Source of the DNA: Paraescarpia echinospica
Taxonomy: Eukaryota; Annelida; Polychaeta; Sabellida; Siboglinidae
Assembly: GCA_020002185.1 (NCBI GenBank)
Contig: JAHLWY010000202.1
Span: 151,328-215,327, forward strand
Length of the DNA stretch: 64,000 nucleotides
Direction of reading: 5' to 3'
Position numbers and translations under genes: made by a program. Every line of letters starts with the position of its first letter. Within the stretch, counting starts at the first letter, position 1. Below the pieces are notes generated by a model that saw only the letters and a program-made list of their open reading frames with translations, was not told the origin of the DNA and did no database searches. Below, piece by piece: positions 1 to 11,340 of the stretch.

Positions 1-691
1 ACACGAGTGCCATCCGGGCATAGTGCGTATGAAATCACTGGCTCGCATCTATGTCTGGTGGCCAGGACTGGACGCCGAAATCGAGACACGACTCTACAAC
101 TATCTGGCGCGCTACCGAGTGACGCCGCAATCCACAACGGGCGAGTCGCCGGCTCAGATGCTCAACTCAAAGTTGCCGCGCATAAAACTCGACCTGTTAC
201 TACCGCAGCGAGAAAACCGAGTGCTTGGTCATCAGGAACAGGCACGTGACTACCGCACGTCCACGGATACGTCAGAAACCGCATTCTACGCAGGCGACGC
301 GGTTTGGGCAATGAACTTCGCTGGCAAACCGAAGTGGCGGCCGGGAGTTCTCACTGATCGCACCGGACCGGTCTCGTTCATCGTCAGCATGACGGACGGA
401 CGCATCTGGAGACGCCACGCCGACCATCTACGCCCGCGTCTCCCCGATGAGAACGTCAACGAGACGTTCCCGCCACCCGATCCGAGCGCTGTGAGCGTTG
501 TTCCGCCGACAGCGCCACCCATCGACGTTCCCCTGTCCGAACCCGAGAGTCGACAACCGCCGTCGACCCCAATCGTCTCCAAACCCCAATCGTCGTCTCC
601 AATCATCTCCACTCCACAATCGTCGTCTCCAATCTCCAATCCCCGACGATCTGCTAGAGTGATTAAGCCGCCGATCAGGCTTGATCTATAA
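1..691 (+). pseudogene. 3' end of Gypsy pol, copy 1 (integrase remnant and C-terminal tail)
   Basis: The open frame 23-691 reads the end of the integrase zinc-binding region (motif YVWWPGLDAEIE), then jumps straight to the region that normally follows the catalytic core (motif RVTPQSTTGESPAQML), then a basic, Ser/Pro-rich tail ending RSARVIKPPIRLDL. The CxxC half of the zinc finger and the whole DDE core, about 160-200 residues in related elements, are missing at about position 90. The same junction is present in the second copy at about 4172, so the deletion came before the duplication. The protein cannot be an active integrase. The 5' part of this copy lies outside the window. Confidence 0.8.
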
Positions 692-697
692 TTAGGG

Positions 698-1053
698 TGT
701 ACGCCGTGCGCTGCCCGCCTATGTCATAAGTGTTCTTCATAATTGGAGGAATGTGGTGTATCGCTGTTTAGCCTAATATTGCAATTGAACGCTATGCAGT
801 TTAGCTTGCCCGTGCTAACGGAAGTGAAAACCCCGTTGGGTTTGTTGTGAAATAAAATGGAACCGATCAACATCGCGTTTTCAATTCTAGCCTAGTCTAC
901 CACAATACTCAGTACCACGATACATTTCATCTACGTTGTTGACGTCAAATGACCAGCGATCCTTGGCCTGAGGGCATGTAAACGGATGAAAATAGTTACA
1001 ATACATGCCATCACGCCTGACGTCACACAGATCGTTGCGAATACCAACCTACA
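698..1053 (+). repeat. Gypsy long terminal repeat, shared by copies 1 and 2
   Basis: This 356-bp block starts TGTACGCC, ends CCTACA and matches 4781-5136 with three differences that I can see (about 99% identity). The end is set by the point where the two downstream flanks diverge. It follows a short purine run (AATTAGGG) after the pol stop, suitable as a polypurine tract. An AATAAA signal lies near 852. The sequence ATTGGCGACGAG at about 1065, typical just inside invertebrate Gypsy elements, marks the 5' leader; the exact primer-binding site is not certain. Confidence 0.85.
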
Positions 1054-1104
1054 GATACATTTCAATTGGCGACGAGAAATTCGAACTACGCATCCACGGC
1101 TACG

Positions 1105-4100
1105 ATGGATCAAGAAGGTCTGCCAGCGTTTGCAGCGGAACCAGCAGACTCTGCAGCGTCGAGATGGGAGCGTTGGCTGAAACGCTTCACGAACTATGCA
1201 GTCGCGAAGGACATTACTGACGAGCGACGAATGAAGGCTATACTCTTACACTACGTGGGTGAGGAAGTGTTTGAACTGGCAGAATCACTAGGCATTGTGG
1301 ATGATACGTCTCTGGAGAACACTAAACGCATACTTACGGCCTATTTCGCTCCGCAAAGAAATATCGAGTACGACGTTTAAGTGTTCCGCCAGGCGGCGCA
1401 ACTAGACAGCGAGAGTCTGGATAAGTTCCACGCACGACTAAGGCAACTCGCTAAAAACTGTAACTTCAACGACCTAGACAGGGAAGTTCGCTCACAAATT
1501 ATTCAATGCTGTCAACTCGGCAAAGTCCGCAATAAGGGACTGAGTGACGCACACATCACATTGTCTGAACTGTTGAAATTTGGGCGTACGCTAGAAGCTA
1601 CGAATGCTCAGGGCCAGGCTATGGCTAACAACCACGCATCGATGACAGGCAATAGCGCTGGCAATGTCACCGATCGCTCGATTGTCAACAAGTTGTCAGT
1701 CACAAAATCGGCTACGCAATCGCGAGGTGCTTCCACCTGGCGGAGTCGATCACACCAGCAGGCGAAACCAAACGCAGCTGCTGCTACCTGGAGGACGACT
1801 TCCCATCAACGAAATCGGAAGTCGCCGAACGACGGTGCTGACAACTGGCGAGCAAGTTCACACCATAGTCTCTGCAATGGCTGTGGGGCGGCGCCACATG
1901 TTAAACGTCAACTCCAGTGCCCGGCATGGGGCCAACGCTGTCATCTGTGTCAGCGTGAAAATCACTTCGCGAGTATTTGTCGTTCGAAGTCGCAAGTTCA
2001 GCACGTCACTGCGATCGAACCTGAACTGTCAACGGCGATACAGCATGTGTCGTGCGACCGCGACGACATTCTCGATTTGAACACTTTGCAAACAAAGAAT
2101 GCTACTGTAAAACCATACATGTATGCTGCCATGCTGAATGATGTTGTAGCCCAGATGGAAATCGACACTGGCGCAGCTACGAGCATCATCAGTCTGCGAC
2201 AACTCGAAAGCCTACCGCTAGGCACCGACAATCTACCTACGCTACGCACCTACGCCGGTCAGCTCATTCAGCCGGCAGGGCGCGTGACGGTCGACGTGCG
2301 TCACCGAGACGAGACAGACCGGTTGTCTTGCCTGGTGGTCGACGGCGATGTTCCCAACTTGCTCGGCAGAGATTGGTTGGAGCATCTCAAGTTTGACTGG
2401 TCTATAGTTCATCGGGTAGAGGAAAATGTTGATTTCGCGCGCATGTTTCCAGAACTCTTTAGTGAAGGTCTGGGCAAACTAAAGGGGGTTGAGGCAAAGC
2501 TGTACATAGATAGCGAAGCTGTGCCACGCTGCTTCAAACCACGCACTGTTCCACTGGCATTGAGGGGCAAAGTCGATAGCGAACTCGATAGATTACAGGC
2601 AGAGGGGGTGCTGGTACCAGTTGAACACTCTGAATGGGCGGCACCAATCGTACCCGTTCTAAAAGCTAATGGCGAGGTACGCATTTGCGGGGACTATAAG
2701 CTCACTGTCAATAAAGCTGCTAAGATTGACAAATTCCCGATCCCTAACATTGAGGACTTGTACGCTAAACTGTCAGGGGGCGTGGCTTATTCTAAGCTAG
2801 ACTTGAGCAACGCCTATCAACAGGTCGTCCTCAGTGCCGACTCACAGAAGCTCACTACTATCACTACGCTGAAGGGACTATTCGCATATACACGCCTATG
2901 CTATGGCGTAGCATCCGCTCCCGGCATCTTTCAGCGGGAGATGGAGCAACTAGTGCAGAATATACCGATGGTAGCAGTGTACCTTGACGACATCTTGGTG
3001 TCTGGTCACACGTACGAGGAGGCTAAGACGAATCTAGTCACTGTACTGAGCCGACTACAAACGGCAGGTTTGCGGCTACGGCTAGATAAATGCGCGTTCA
3101 TGCAGGCCTCGAGTGTGTACCTGGGGCATCGTCTAGACGCCGAGGGCATCCATCCTACTACAGAGAAACTACAAGCAGTGCAGCAGGCACCTGCGCCGAC
3201 ATCAGTGTCAGAATTGCGAAGCTACTTGGGCATGGTGAACTGTTATCACACATTTATGAAAAACCTGAGCGCTGTGCTAGCGCCGCTACATCAGCTGTTG
3301 CAGAAAGGCACTTCCTGGCATTGGGGTCGCCTCAAAAACGTGCGTTTGAACAGTCAAAAGCGTTGTTGCAATCGTCGCAAGTTCTGGTTCATTACGACCC
3401 GAGTCTTACACTGCTGTTGAGTAGCGACGCGTCTCCATACGGCATTGGCGACGTGCTCTCTCTCATCGCATGGCAAACGGCACAGACAGGTCTGTGGCAT
3501 TCGCGTCACGTTCGCTCGTCACGGCCGAGAAGAATTACGCGCAAGTTGAACGTGAGGGCCTGGCCGTCGTGTTTGGCGTAACCAAGTTCCACCGCTACGT
3601 CTACGGCCGGAACTTTGAGATACAAACAGATCACAGGCCACTACTAGGTCTGCTGGGGGAACATAAGCTGATTTCTCCACTCTCCAGCGCGCGCATACAA
3701 CGCTGGGCGTTGACGCTGTCGAACTATCAGTATACGCTAAGCTACAAACCTGGGGTTCAGAACGGCAATGCAGACGGTCTAAGCAGACTACCTTTGCCAA
3801 ATGAGCCATCGTCCATCCCTGTACCGGCTGAAGTGGTACTCTCGTTGTCGATCGTCGACGACACACCGATCACCGCTGCTAAGATCGCGCAGTGGACCTC
3901 GCGCGACCCTATCCTGTCTGCAGTGGCGGGGTACGTGCGGCAGGGATGGCCGTCAAACACTGATGACGTCGAGGACGCATACTACAGACGGCGTAACGAA
4001 CTAACCATACAGCAGGGCTGTTTGCTGTGGGGTTCGCGCGTAATCATACCTACGCCAGGTAGCGAACGCATACTAGAGGAACTACACGAGTACCATCCGG

Positions 4101-4774
4101 GCATAGTGCGTATGAAATCACTGGCTCGCAGCTATGTCTGGTGGCCAGGACTGGACGCCGAAATAGAGACACGACTCTACAACTATCTGGCGCGCTACCG
4201 AGTGACGCCGCAATCCACAACGGGCGAGTCGCCGGCTCAGATGCTCAACTCAAAGTTGCCGCGCATAAAACTCGACCTGTTACTACCGCAGCGAGAAAAC
4301 CGAGTGCTTGGTCATCAGGAACAGGCACGTGACTACCGCACGTCCACGGATACGTCAGAAACCGCATTCTACGCAGGCGACGCGGTTTGGGCAATGAACT
4401 TCGCTGGCAAACCGAAGTGGCGGCCGGGAGTTCTCATTGATCGCACCGGACCGGTCTCGTTCATCGTCAGCATGACGGACGGACGCATCTGGAGACGCCA
4501 CGCCGACCATCTACGCCCGCGTCTCCCCGATGAGAACGTCAACGAAACGTTCCCGCCACCCGATCCGAGCGCTGTGAGCGTTGTTCCGCCGACAGCGCCA
4601 CCCATCGACGTTCCCCTGTCCGAACCCGAGAGTCGACAACCGCCGTCGACCCCAATCATCTCCAAACCCCAATCGTCGTCTCCAATCATCTCCACTCCAC
4701 AATCGTCGTCTCCAATCTCCAATCCCCGACGATCTGCTAGAGTGATTAAGCCACCGATCAGGCTTGATCTATAA
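1105..4774 (+). pseudogene. Gypsy gag-pol, copy 2: gag, protease, RT, RNase H, truncated integrase
   Basis: Gag starts at ATG 1105. An in-frame TAA at 1378-1380 breaks it. The same frame reopens at 1381 and runs to 3420 with a CCHC zinc knuckle (C-x2-C-x4-H-x4-C, 1939-1980), an aspartic protease motif DTGA (2164-2175) and reverse transcriptase with YLDD (2980-2991). A frameshift near 3325 moves RNase H to a second frame (SDASPYGIG), and another near 3460 moves the rest (TDHRPLLG, then LEELHEYHPG) to a third frame that ends at 4774. The integrase core is deleted at about 4172, as in copy 1. One stop, two frameshifts and one deletion make it inactive, although any product could have been moved by enzymes from intact relatives. 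Confidence 0.85.
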
Positions 4775-4780
4775 TTAGGG

Positions 4781-5136
4781 TGTACGCCGTGCGCTGCCCG
4801 CCTATGTCATAAATGTTCTTCATAATTGGAAGAATGTGGTGTATCGCTGTTTAGCCTAATATTGCAATTGAACGCTATGCAGTTTAGCTTGCCCGTGCTA
4901 ACGGAAGTGAAAACCCCGTTGGGTTTGTTGTGAAATAAAATGGAACCGATCAACATCGCGTTTTCAATTCTAGCCTAGTCTACCACAATACTCAGTACCA
5001 CGATACATTTCATCTACGTTGTTGACGTCAAATGACCAGCGATCCTTGGCCTGAGGGCATGTAAACGGATGAAAATAGTTACAATACATGCCATCACGCC
5101 TGACGTCACACAGATCGCTGCGAATACCAACCTACA
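4781..5136 (+). repeat. Gypsy 3' long terminal repeat of copy 2
   Basis: This LTR starts TGTACGCC just after the polypurine run and ends CCTACA at 5136, where similarity to the left copy stops. It contains the same internal AATAAA. The three visible differences from 698-1053 indicate a young pair relative to the host sequence around it. The base after it (G, 5137) begins pol sequence of an unrelated Gypsy element. Confidence 0.85.
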
Positions 5137-5137
5137 G

Positions 5138-7404
5138 AACGCAATAGTGAACACCTTCGTGGACCTCAAGAGGCAGTTTCCAGATCAGTTTGATAGCATC
5201 GGTAGTTTCAAAGGCAAGGCTACTCTTTCGTTGAAGCCCGAAGCGAAACCCTCAGTCGATGCCCCACGAAAGTGCAGCATACATCTGAAGACAAAGCAAC
5301 AACAGGAGCTTGGTGCCATGGAGAACGACGGAATAATCAGGAAGATTGAGCACCACACTGACTGGTGTTCATCAATCGCAACAAGCATAAAGCGAGATGG
5401 GAGCCTAAGGACTTGACCCCAAGCGTCTCGATAACTCTCTCAAGCGCTGTCCACACAAGATTCCGATTCTAGAGGAACTGAACACTGAGTTCGCTGGGGC
5501 ACGCGTGTTCTCGAAGGTGGAAGCCAAATCAGGATATTGGTCAATCCACCTTGAAGAGACCAGTTAAGAGATGACAACCTTCCGAACACCTTTTGGGAGG
5601 TTCTGTTATAAACGACACCCATTCGGTCTATGCGTATCACAGGACCTCTTTCAACAAGCAATGGACATAATCCTAGCCAGATGCCCTGGGTATGTTGGCA
5701 TTGCTGACGATGTAGTACACGGACGCAACCACGAAGAGCACGACAAGCAGCTGTTACGGCTCATGTAGGTTGCCAGAGAGGAAGATTTCGTTTTAAACTC
5801 CAAGAAATACTTTATCAAGACCAATGAGATTGCCTTCTTCGGGCCGATGTACGGCCTAGACGGTGTCAAGCCTGACCGTGGCAAAATTGAGGACATACAC
5901 AATATGCCTGTACCACAGGATAAGGAGGATCTGTCTAATGAACTCTCTTGCAGCGTACATACCTCACTTCGCAGACAAAGTGGCACCACTAAAAAAAGTA
6001 CTCAAGAAGGACGTATCATTCCTGTGGCAAGAAGATCATCAGCGCACCTACGAAGATCTCAAGAGATGCATCGACAGCGAGTCGTGTCTGTCATACTACA
6101 ACCCACATATAGAGACAGTCCTAGAAGTTGATGCTTCGCAGAAAGGCCTGGTTGGTAGCTTTCTACAGGACAACAAACCTGTGGCGTTTGCATCAAAGAC
6201 ACAGTCAGCGTACTCGAACATAGAGCGTGAGATTTTGGCCATCGTGAGCGGGATCCAAATGTTCCACACATACCTCTTCGAAAAGCCGTTCGTTGTCATT
6301 ACAGCTAGACCACAAGCCTCTGTTAATGATACACAACAAGCCGTTAAAGAGCGCAATTCCACGTTTACAGCGACTTCCAACTTGTATACCGACCTGGCAG
6401 CCATATGATCATAGCGAACACCCTGTCACGATTTCCGAATCCGGAGAATAATGCTGAGATCCCACAAGACGTAGCAGTGGACGACATCCCGACAGACGAG
6501 AACGATGAAAGGCTCCATAACATGGACCTCATCAACTTCAGCACCGAGAAAGGAGTCCAGCTCAGACAGTTGTCTGTCTCAGACCACAGAATGCGAACTC
6601 TCCAGCAAGTGGTCTACAGCGGTTGGCCAGACACGATTAAGGATGTGCCACAAGACCTTCGCCCATACTGCTCTTACCGCGACGAAATTAGCATCTCCGA
6701 CGGAGTCATCTTCAAAGAGAGACAAGTCATCATACCAGACGCATTGAGACAGGACATCCTGCAGCAACTCCATGAAGCCAACCTCGGAATCGAGAAGACA
6801 CGACAACTAATGCGAGTTGTATATTGGCCATAGCACTACAACATCACCGATGTACACCGGTCTGGCAAGCCCCAGCGAGATCATATTCAACCGCCCAGTA
6901 CGTACAAACTTGCCTAGCCACCACCCAACATTGCAGAATCAGCAGGTGACGAATGAAGGAATACAGCACCGGAGAGATCGCATGGTGAACTACCTCAACC
7001 AAGGTGCAGGGCAGGAGCTGGCCCCACTACATGTTGGTTAACGAGTGAGAGTACTGGATAAGGAAACACACCAGCGGTATCCAGGAGAGGTGATAGGTAC
7101 ATGCGCAGAACAAAGATCCTACATCGTACAAACACCGAACGGTACGAGACTACGCAGGACAAGGTCACATCTCAGAGAACTACTGCATGCCGCTCCATCG
7201 AAGAGTATTATCGAAGAAGCAGCTGAACCACCACACCGAGTGACGTTCCAAGAAGACAACACCGACGACTCGATGATGACGCAAGATGTCACGACGACCG
7301 GCGACACTGCAGCGACTGTGAATGCACCGTCCCAAAAGCCGATGACGTCAATACGTAGATCTGGACGCATGATCCAGAAGCCATCCAGATACATTGACGA
7401 GTAG
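5138..7404 (+). pseudogene. Second, older Gypsy element: decayed pol without integrase core
   Basis: Broken frames read in order: RT N-terminal part (5138-5416), RT fingers and palm with motifs TPFGRFCYKRHPFGL and GIADDVVHGR (5571-5768), RT thumb (5820-5935), RNase H with LEVDASQKGL and SNIEREILAI (5940-6404), linker (6405-6833), integrase zinc-finger half ending MRVVYWP (6833), then a jump to the post-core region (SPSEIIFNRPVRTNLPSH, 6845) and a C-terminal tail (7045-7404) ending QKPSRYIDE. Several stops and frameshifts are present (for example 5567, 5766, 7039). The integrase core is missing at about 6831. The 5' half should lie beyond the left end of the nested array. A 3' LTR may begin between 7405 and 7500 but is cut by a microsatellite. 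Confidence 0.75.
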
Positions 7405-7506
7405 TAACACGGACTTTATCATGTTCGTGCGACTCTAGTTTAGTAGAACGCATTTTATCATATAATTATGCCATTCAGACATTAGTTTAGTAATGTTATA
7501 TTAGTA

Positions 7507-7712
7507 TATGGAGGGAGGGAGGGAGGGCGGGAGGGAAGGAGGGAGGGAGGGAGGGAGGGTGGGAAGGAGGGAGAGAGACAGGGAGGGAGGAAAGGTGAAG
7601 GGTATGAAAGGATAGGGGGATGGAGGGGGAGAGAGAGGGAGACCGGGAAAGAGGGAGAGACGGAGAGAGAGAGGGAGAGAGAGGGAGAGAGAAGGAGAGA
7701 GAGGGAGAGAGA
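7507..7712 (+). repeat. Purine-rich microsatellite (GGGA/GAGAGA)n
   Basis: About 200 bp of nearly pure purine on the plus strand, first GGGA repeats and then GAGAGGGA repeats. It could form triplex or G-rich structures. The long open frames across it are low-complexity artefacts. It probably expanded at the end of the old Gypsy element. Confidence 0.9.
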
Positions 7713-8639
7713 GTCATAGTAAAATAATAGTACAGTCGAAAGGTATGCCCCCATGCACCCAGTGGATTTCTAAATGAAACTTAATTTTTTGCAACCCTGA
7801 AGGTGTCTAGTAAACAGATTTGGATGTTCCCATTTCGAAATAATGTACGAAGGGGTCCATTTGGCAGCCATCTTAGATTTTATCACGTGCGACTGGTAAA
7901 ATCAAGTATACCTATACCTTTTGAACCATTCATCGTACAAAGACAAATTAACCCACTTTTTTGTATAATTGTGGCACATGGAATCGTTTGAATCGTTATT
8001 TTGACGATTCAGCGATATTTATTGCCTCAAAATGCATATAATATCATATTTTCATGCCTGAAATCAATTAAAATACTAAGTTAAGGATAGGTGCATAAGC
8101 ACTGACTCAACTTTATATGCCATTACTAGACAGGACATGGGCTAATTTTGAGTCCGAGCAGAAAGGAAACTACACGAAAACTACCCACTACGATCAGTAT
8201 CTATATCTACACAAGTACTATGTACCCGTAACATACCCTCGACACTACACACTAATCATCATCATCGCCAATAAGCAGCTCATCATCGTCAATCTCCTGA
8301 TAAACTTATCTTTCCCCTCCTCCTCCTCAGCAGCTTCCTTAAGCAAGTCAATGAGTGAGGGAGGCAAGATGGGTCCACACGTCCACATTGTACTTAACTT
8401 TTTCAGAGTAGTGTAATGATACAACTGTGGTGGTGGTGCCTAGCACACGGCTACCAAGAAAAGAAAGCGTGATGGATCGGACGTATACCAGAAGAGCCTT
8501 CCGACCTGCATTTTATACATAATTGGCATTGACCATGGCCTCTTTACATCATTTACCAACGTCAAGAAGCTGATAGTTAGGGCTACTTCATGGTATTCGT
8601 GATAAAAGACCTGCTGAGCCTCACAATTCACTTCATCGC
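7713..8639. other. Unassigned stretch before an unknown transposon-protein fragment
   Basis: I see no intact gene here. Between about 8490 and 8610 the plus strand reads QKSLPTCILY followed by TSFTNVKKLI, which fits the region just upstream of the unknown protein fragment at 8640-8876, so the same remnant may start near 8470. The rest is AT-rich DNA without a recognised repeat. Confidence 0.35.
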
Positions 8640-8876
8640 ATGGCAGATGTGTGTCGTCTCATCCCTGAGAGTCTTGATGGTGTAGATCTAGGAACAATTG
8701 GGTATCACCGAGGGTGCTACCAGCGCTTCATGAAAAACTTGGATCGTTTGAAGGGTACAGAATCATCAACGTCACGCTCTCCTCGAAAGTCGCCATCGTC
8801 CTCTGCATGGCCACTATTCCCACCACAATGCATCTTCTGCGAAAGGGTTGAGATAAAGGTATTCGGGAAGACTTAA
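8640..8876 (+). pseudogene. N-terminal fragment of an unknown, repeat-linked protein family
   Basis: The frame reads 78 residues with GYHRGCYQRFM and, 40 residues on, FPPQCIFCERV. The pattern H-x2-C-Y-x2-F followed by C-x2-C looks like a zinc-binding unit. From memory, this layout belongs to a large unnamed family spread across cnidarian, mollusc and other invertebrate genomes; function unknown. Pieces that look like the C-terminal part of the same family lie at 23260-23545 and 48391-48735 on the minus strand. The fragment stops at 8876 and the following 100 bp weakly resemble the foldback arms at about 24400. The family assignment is inference. Confidence 0.45.
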
Positions 8877-9218
8877 CATTTGGGTGTGTAGAGGGAGTGC
8901 ATTTAAATCGGTCCGATATGTGGTTCTACCGGTTGCCTAATAAGGCATTTCTGCAAAATGATAGTTGTCTTAATTTGCACACTTCTGTATTAAAACATGA
9001 CACAGGGATGATGATTTTATAATTTTATTCAAGTATAAAATACAGAATAATGCATACAATGAACCTTGTCTAATTACACTAAGTTTAGCTTTGTGGATCA
9101 TGCACCAAGACATGTTAAATAAGACAACACTACTATTTCGTGAATATTGTTGTTGTTGCTTTTCTTGTTCCGTGCTGACATGTATGAGGATCAAATGCAG
9201 TATTGCTGAAGCACACGC

Positions 9219-10937
9219 ATTCCCATTTGATGATTTATCTTGTCTAATGCAGTAGTACATTCAGTTTTCACGAGACAAACATGTCCCATATCAAAGTGAT
9301 CGAAAAAATTCACACACATCACCACAAAACAGTATATTCATGTGCACTCTTTCGGCGGACGGATCCTTAATGTGGTCTTACCCCAAATAGATGTTCTGCA
9401 TGTTACAAATCTTCACGAAGGCTAGACTGATCTCAAGCTAGACACATAACTAGATTAACCAGAAAGGGGAATGTATGTTACCCTTTCATCTCCATCACGT
9501 AAGTTACAAGAAAATAGTACGTAATTAATGGGTGTGAAAACTTATTCCCATTTGATGTTTTTCATCTTGTCTAACGTAGTAGTATATTCAGTATTCACAA
9601 CACAAACATGTCCCGTGTCAAAGTTATCGAAAAACATTCGAGCATATCACGCCAAGACGGTATTTTCAAGTGCACTCTTTCGGCGGACGGATCCTTAATG
9701 TGGTCTTACCCCAAATAGATGTCCTACATGTTACAAATCTTCTCGAAGTCCAGACTGATATGAAGCTACACACATAACTAGATTAACCACAAAGGGGAAT
9801 GCAAGTTACCCTTTCATCTCAGTCACGTAAGTTACAAGAAAATAGTACGTAAGTTATGGGTGTGAAAACTCATTCCCATTTGATGTTTTATCTTGTCTAT
9901 TGTAGTAGTACATTCAGTATTCACGAGACAAACATGTCCCATGTCAAAATGATCGATACAATTCACGCATATCACCACAAAACAGTATTTTCAAGTGCAC
10001 TATTTCGGCGGACGGATCCTTAATGTGGTCTTACCCCAAATAGATGTCCTGCATGTTACAAATCTTCACGAAGGCTAGACTGATCTCCAGCTACACACAT
10101 AACTAGATTAACCACAAAGAGGAATGCATGTTACCCTTTCATCTCCGTCACGTAAGTTACAAGAAAATAGTACGTAAGTTATGGGTGTGAAAACTCATTC
10201 TCATTTGATGTTTTATCTTGTCTAATGCAGTAGTACATTCAGTATTCACGAGACAAACATGTTCAATGTCAAAGTGATCGAAAAAATTCACGCATATCAC
10301 CACAAAACAGTATTTTCAAGTGCACTATTTCGGCGGACGGATCCTTAATATAGTCTTACACCAAAAAGATGTCCTGCATGTTACAAATCTTCTCGAAGTC
10401 TATACTGATATGAAGCTACACACATATCTAGATTAACCACAAAGGGGAATTAATGTTACCCTTTCATCTCCGTCACGTAAGTTACAAGAAAATAGTACGT
10501 AATTTATGGGTGTGAAAATTCATTCCCATTTGATGTTTTATCTTGACTAATGCAGTAGTACATTCAGTATTCAAGAGACAAACATGTCTCAAGTCAGTGA
10601 TCGAAAAAATTCACGCATATCACCACAAAACAGTATTTTCAAGTGCACTATTTCGGCGGACGGATCCTTAATGTGGTCTTACCCCAAAAAGATGTCCTGC
10701 ATGTTACACATCTTCTCGAAGTCCATACTGATATGAAGCTACACACATAACTAGATTAACCACAGAGGGGAATGAATGTTACTCTTTCATCTTCTTCACG
10801 TATGTTTCAAGAATATAGTACGTAAGTTATGGGTGTGAAAACTCATTCCCATTTGATGTTTTATCTTGACTAATGCAGTTGTAAATTCAGTATTGACGAG
10901 ACAAACATGTTCCATGTCAAAGTGATCGGAAAAATTC
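9219..10937 (+). repeat. Satellite array, about 325-bp monomer, five full copies plus a part
   Basis: The landmark GGCGGACGGATCCTTAA occurs with GGATCC at 9361, 9689, 10014, 10339 and 10662, giving steps of 328, 325, 325 and 323 bp. A second landmark, CATTCCCATTTGATG, opens each unit at about 9219, 9541, 9870, 10196, 10518 and 10843. The sixth unit stops after about 95 bp at 10937, where a LINE fragment begins. Units differ at a few percent of positions. No reading frame is conserved across units. Confidence 0.9.
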
Positions 10938-10944
10938 TTTCATA

Positions 10945-11340
10945 GTTCTCTCTCTCCATCTTTCATCCTTCCCCGATCTTCTCGAATCCCTCCTCACGCA
11001 GTCCTCCCATCTCAGCTGTGGCATTTCCCTTTCTTGTGTCCTTTATGTTGTTCCGCCTCTGCTCTCTTTGCTATTTTCCGGCATCCATCCTTACCAAATG
11101 GCCTGCCCATCTAATCCGGCTTCTCACATACTATGGCAATTCCAGGTCGTTGCTATTTCCTTCCTGGTTCAGTAGCTCATTGTAGTAGTAGTAGTAGTTT
11201 TTCCAGACCTTCAACGTTGCTTCTTGTTATGTTACTTCCCATATCTATCCTTGATCATCATCACACACTTCATGTCCTTACTATTCTCATACCAGTCTCA
11301 GGCCATTATGTATATCATCTTCTTTCCACCATCCTTAGAG
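10945..11340 (-). pseudogene. LINE fragment: linker and C-terminal domain, RT deleted
   Basis: On the minus strand, 11340-11140 reads fragments such as KDRYGK and YNELLNQEG, like the linker between endonuclease and reverse transcriptase. It then passes directly to RWAGHLVRMD (about 11110) and PQLRWEDCVRRDSR (about 11000), the C-terminal signature of many endonuclease-RT elements. The RT domain itself is absent between them. Stops and frame changes show decay. A TAG trinucleotide run at 11183-11200 interrupts the linker. Confidence 0.65.

Larger units (their letters stand above)
1..5136 (+). mobile_element. Tandem Gypsy (Metaviridae-type) array: internal end - LTR - internal - LTR
   Basis: Positions 1-1053 recur at 4084-5136 with a constant offset of 4083 and only a handful of substitutions. 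The order is: 3' end of an internal region (1-691), a 356-bp LTR (698-1053), a whole internal region (1054-4780), then a second LTR (4781-5136). Two internal regions therefore share one LTR. This is the expected product of LTR-LTR recombination between neighbouring copies or of insertion into its own LTR; the left end is outside the window. The array is followed at once (5137-5138) by the middle of a different Gypsy pol gene, so it was inserted into that older element. Confidence 0.85.

Noticed and set aside
7482..7754. Minus-strand Ser/Pro/Leu-rich frame
   Set aside because: Translation of the GGGA microsatellite; no independent support.
9219..10937. Satellite units as a repeated gene
   Set aside because: No frame stays open across units and differences fall without codon pattern.
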